From contig CAXBPC010000016.1 of assembly GCA_963977525.1 (NCBI GenBank), positions 29,079 through 93,078 of the forward strand: DNA of 64,000 bases, in the 5' to 3' direction. Of the stretch, positions 61,983 through 64,000 are shown in pieces. Both the position numbers and the translations under genes were made by a program. Below the pieces are notes generated by a model. The model did not search any database and had not been told where the DNA came from. It worked only from the letters and a program-made list of their open reading frames with translations. Source of the stretch: Ancylomarina sp963977525. GTDB lineage: Bacteria > Bacteroidota > Bacteroidia > Bacteroidales > Marinifilaceae. Positions within the stretch are counted from its first letter, which is position 1. Each line of letters begins with the position of its first letter.

Positions 61983-63746
61983 TTAATGTTCGTGCGACAA
62001 AACAACGTTCTCTTCAACTTCCCAGTTAGATCGAACCTTAATCTCTTTTCTGAAATAATGAACAGTCTCAGGCTGTAGCTTTAACTTATAATTACCGGTA
62101 TCCCATTTTCCATTATCATTCCAGTCTTCAATAACTTTAATGATGTAAGTCTTAGGTTCAAGATAATCAAAAGTTACAACCTGATCAGAATAGATCTTCT
62201 TACTCTGAATAAGCGTTTCATTTTTATTATTCTCCATAATCTGAATAATTACAGGCTCATGTACATGTTCAACTTTTAAAAGAATTTTCCCATAATGTTC
62301 AAGTTCCTTAGTCTTAAACTTCTTACTAAACATATCACTTTTGATTCCATAAATATTTTGAAAAGTAGCTGAATCAATATTCAAATTGTAATGGGTTTCT
62401 GATTCCCACTTAACGTTCATGTGATAGGTACGTAATAGAGAAGTATCTTTTTCAAAAGTAAATGGAACAGAAACCTCTAGCGTATCTACAAGTTTAACTA
62501 GGTGGATACTATCAAGAATATAATGAGCTAATGGTTCGCTAAATTCAAATTCCATTCCCTTATTAAGATCCTGAGTTGATCTTACATTAGATTTAAAGGT
62601 ATAAACAGGCTTTTTAATCTTAGCTTTCTTAGCTTGTTTTTTTGTTTGTTTAGCCTTCTTAGGATCTTTAAAATTCAGTTTTAAAGTATCACTAAAGCTT
62701 ACGAGTTGATTAGTTGAGTCTGTCTTTAAATAATTCAGTATAGCCGTTAAAGTGTCCCTTTTATAGATATTAGAATCAGCAATCCAATAAGACAAAGTAT
62801 CCATAGTAGCATTACTTTCTATAAGGACGCTTTTTTCGGTACCCTCAACTTCTAAAAACTTAATCTTTAAATCATCATTTCTTTTAAAGGAAAAGTCAAA
62901 ATCCAATTTCTCACGACGAGTACGTTTAAAATTAGTTAGGTATAATAAAGGATTCTCTTCCTCAAATAGATTAATGTGAATATCAGCAGGGCTAAAAGCG
63001 GTATACGTTCTTAATGCTGATGAATCAGGAGTAATACTATCCATTTTCTGGAAAATCTCTGCACTTGGAGTTAAAAGCGTATCTAGAAATCCAATTATCT
63101 CTCCTGGACCGTTATATTTATAATCACGGTTACCATCAACTAAAGCAAATAGTTTATAGATACCAGCTTTTAAATTACTCAAGCTAAAGTGACCTGCTGT
63201 ATCAGTTAAGGCGACGTAATCTGGCACAATAGTTAAAGGTACTGAGTCGTGATGATTCGAATAAGCTAAAATTTGAACTTTCTCTAGAGGAAGATTTGTA
63301 AAACCATCCAATGCATGTCCTTGAATACTTAAAGAATCCAATTCCTTACCTGTAGAAAAAACGAATTCAAAATTACCTAAAGGATTTCCTTCATTGTTAT
63401 CAGCAATACCATCAGAAAAATCAAGTGTGTATGTTGTATTAGGTTTTAAACTATCACCCATATCAACGTAGATTGATCGACCACGCAAATTAACCGTTGG
63501 CTTGCGATCTAATGGAGGAGATACAATAAACTTCTCATTGATATCTTTTAACTGTACAAATTCATTGAAATAGATATTCACCTTTCCACCTTTTACTTCA
63601 GTTGAAAAGTTAGGAGGATTAGTTTCTGTTACTTCAGGAGGTACTTCATCCTTTGGTCCACCAACAGGATATCCCATGTTTGCACATGAGTAAATTAGGG
63701 ATGAAATGAACAGCCCAATAAGTATTTTAGATGTTATTGCTTTCAA
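61983..63746 (-). CDS. Large lipoprotein with SbsA-type Ig-like domain
   Basis: A 587-residue lipoprotein with lipobox ending IYSC and the typical start NMGYPVGGPKDEVPPEVTE. The first Ig-like domain (about 35-130) has NPPNFSTEVKGGKVNIYFNEFVQLKD and ends in FVFSTG. A carboxypeptidase-regulatory-like segment (about 140-215) includes AGIYKLFALVDGNRDYKY; a lysine-rich linker (about 370-385, KKAKQTKKQAKKAKIKK) and a C-terminal beta region with VIEDWNDNGKWDTGNY follow. Members are conserved in Bacteroidota; function is unknown. TAATTTTG on the minus strand (63779-63772) is a likely promoter box. Confidence 0.9.
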   Translation of the reverse strand: MKAITSKILIGLFISSLIYSCANMGYPVGGPKDEVPPEVTETNPPNFSTEVKGGKVNIYFNEFVQLKDINEKFIVSPPLDRKPTVNLRGRSIYVDMGDSLKPNTTYTLDFSDGIADNNEGNPLGNFEFVFSTGKELDSLSIQGHALDGFTNLPLEKVQILAYSNHHDSVPLTIVPDYVALTDTAGHFSLSNLKAGIYKLFALVDGNRDYKYNGPGEIIGFLDTLLTPSAEIFQKMDSITPDSSALRTYTAFSPADIHINLFEEENPLLYLTNFKRTRREKLDFDFSFKRNDDLKIKFLEVEGTEKSVLIESNATMDTLSYWIADSNIYKRDTLTAILNYLKTDSTNQLVSFSDTLKLNFKDPKKAKQTKKQAKKAKIKKPVYTFKSNVRSTQDLNKGMEFEFSEPLAHYILDSIHLVKLVDTLEVSVPFTFEKDTSLLRTYHMNVKWESETHYNLNIDSATFQNIYGIKSDMFSKKFKTKELEHYGKILLKVEHVHEPVIIQIMENNKNETLIQSKKIYSDQVVTFDYLEPKTYIIKVIEDWNDNGKWDTGNYKLKLQPETVHYFRKEIKVRSNWEVEENVVLSHEH

Positions 63747-63962
63747 GTCGATATGTTTTGATGATGATCTACAAAATTATAAAGATTAAAAACAAAAATA
63801 AGTTAATAAAGCCAAAATGCTTATGTCAAAGGTTTTTAATTTCGAATTTTTAAGAAATAGGAGGGGGAATATTGGTCGAACATACTCAATTGTATAATTA
63901 AGTATAAAAAAAACAGAAAATAAGATAGTCTAAGCTTCTTCCCAGAATTTATTGCATAAAAA
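63747..63962. other. Intergenic region at the right edge
   Basis: Apart from the TAATTTTG -7 box of the lipoprotein gene (63772-63779, minus strand) nothing is recognised. Confidence 0.35.
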
Positions 63963-63994
63963 AAGCGTCTTACTCCATTAGGAATAAGACGCTT
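63955..63994 (-). terminator. Terminator of a minus-strand gene lying outside the window
   Basis: AAGCGTCTTA at 63963-63972 pairs perfectly with TAAGACGCTT at 63985-63994. On the minus strand it is followed by a T run (the A run ending at 63964 on the plus strand), so it should end a gene located to the right of the window. Confidence 0.75.
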
Positions 63995-64000
63995 AAAAGT

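Overview
The window is a chromosomal stretch from a member of the Bacteroidota. Evidence seen directly: a gliding-type gldH lipoprotein, an ECF sigma / FecR / STN-SusC / SusD locus, low GC by eye, and recurrent TAnnTTTG promoter boxes in place of E. coli-type -10 boxes. The gene set (marine-type housekeeping genes, mevalonate operon, sigma-54 two-component system) would fit an order such as Marinilabiliales or a relative, but genus cannot be fixed from this sequence. No rRNA, tRNA, CRISPR array, phage module or insertion sequence was recognised.

Left part (1-9.5 kb): the 3' end of a class A penicillin-binding protein; a well-preserved cobalamin riboswitch that ends in terminators with no B12 gene behind it; then a signalling block made of an NtrC-type sigma-54 response regulator, a convergent hybrid histidine kinase with receiver and HPt, and two tandem paralogous coiled-coil lipoproteins. 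Each lipoprotein has a TGGCAC-type -24/-12 promoter, so they are the obvious targets of the regulator. Two unrecognised genes follow.

Mevalonate block (9.9-16.4 kb, minus strand): acyl-CoA dehydrogenase, type 2 IPP isomerase, class II HMG-CoA reductase, a GYDIA-type GHMP kinase, diphosphomevalonate decarboxylase and mevalonate kinase in one tight operon. Only HMG-CoA synthase is missing from a route to IPP/DMAPP. A membrane-anchored MutS-like ATPase follows.

Housekeeping block (18.3-31.4 kb): nfeD, holB, a PSP1/RicT-type gene, gldH, trmB, an alkyltransferase-like protein, mrp/apbC, a decayed gene tail, metG, an LD-carboxypeptidase, a GxxExxY gene framed by inverted GCAAAG-rich repeats, yraN, a YjbR-type gene and an exported C1 peptidase.

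Nutrient-uptake block (31.8-41.1 kb): ECF sigma factor, FecR anti-sigma, SusC with an STN signalling domain, SusD, a zinc metallopeptidase lipoprotein and a DUF4302 lipoprotein. This is a self-regulated outer-membrane uptake system that carries a peptidase rather than glycosidases.

Right part (41.2-64 kb): a LuxE-like protein, pgk, an AlkC-like glycosylase co-transcribed with a Fic protein whose catalytic histidine is leucine, a FadL porin, a HAD hydrolase, glmS, a half-length glycogen-synthase-like protein divergent from panC-panD, rfaE2, radA, a four-copy 82-bp tandem repeat, rnr, cysS, a glutamine cyclotransferase lipoprotein, a DUF3108 protein, an MTH1187-type protein and a large Ig-like lipoprotein. 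The less ordinary features are the orphan riboswitch, the sigma-54 lipoprotein regulon, the GxxExxY cassette, the 82-bp repeat array and the Fic variant.
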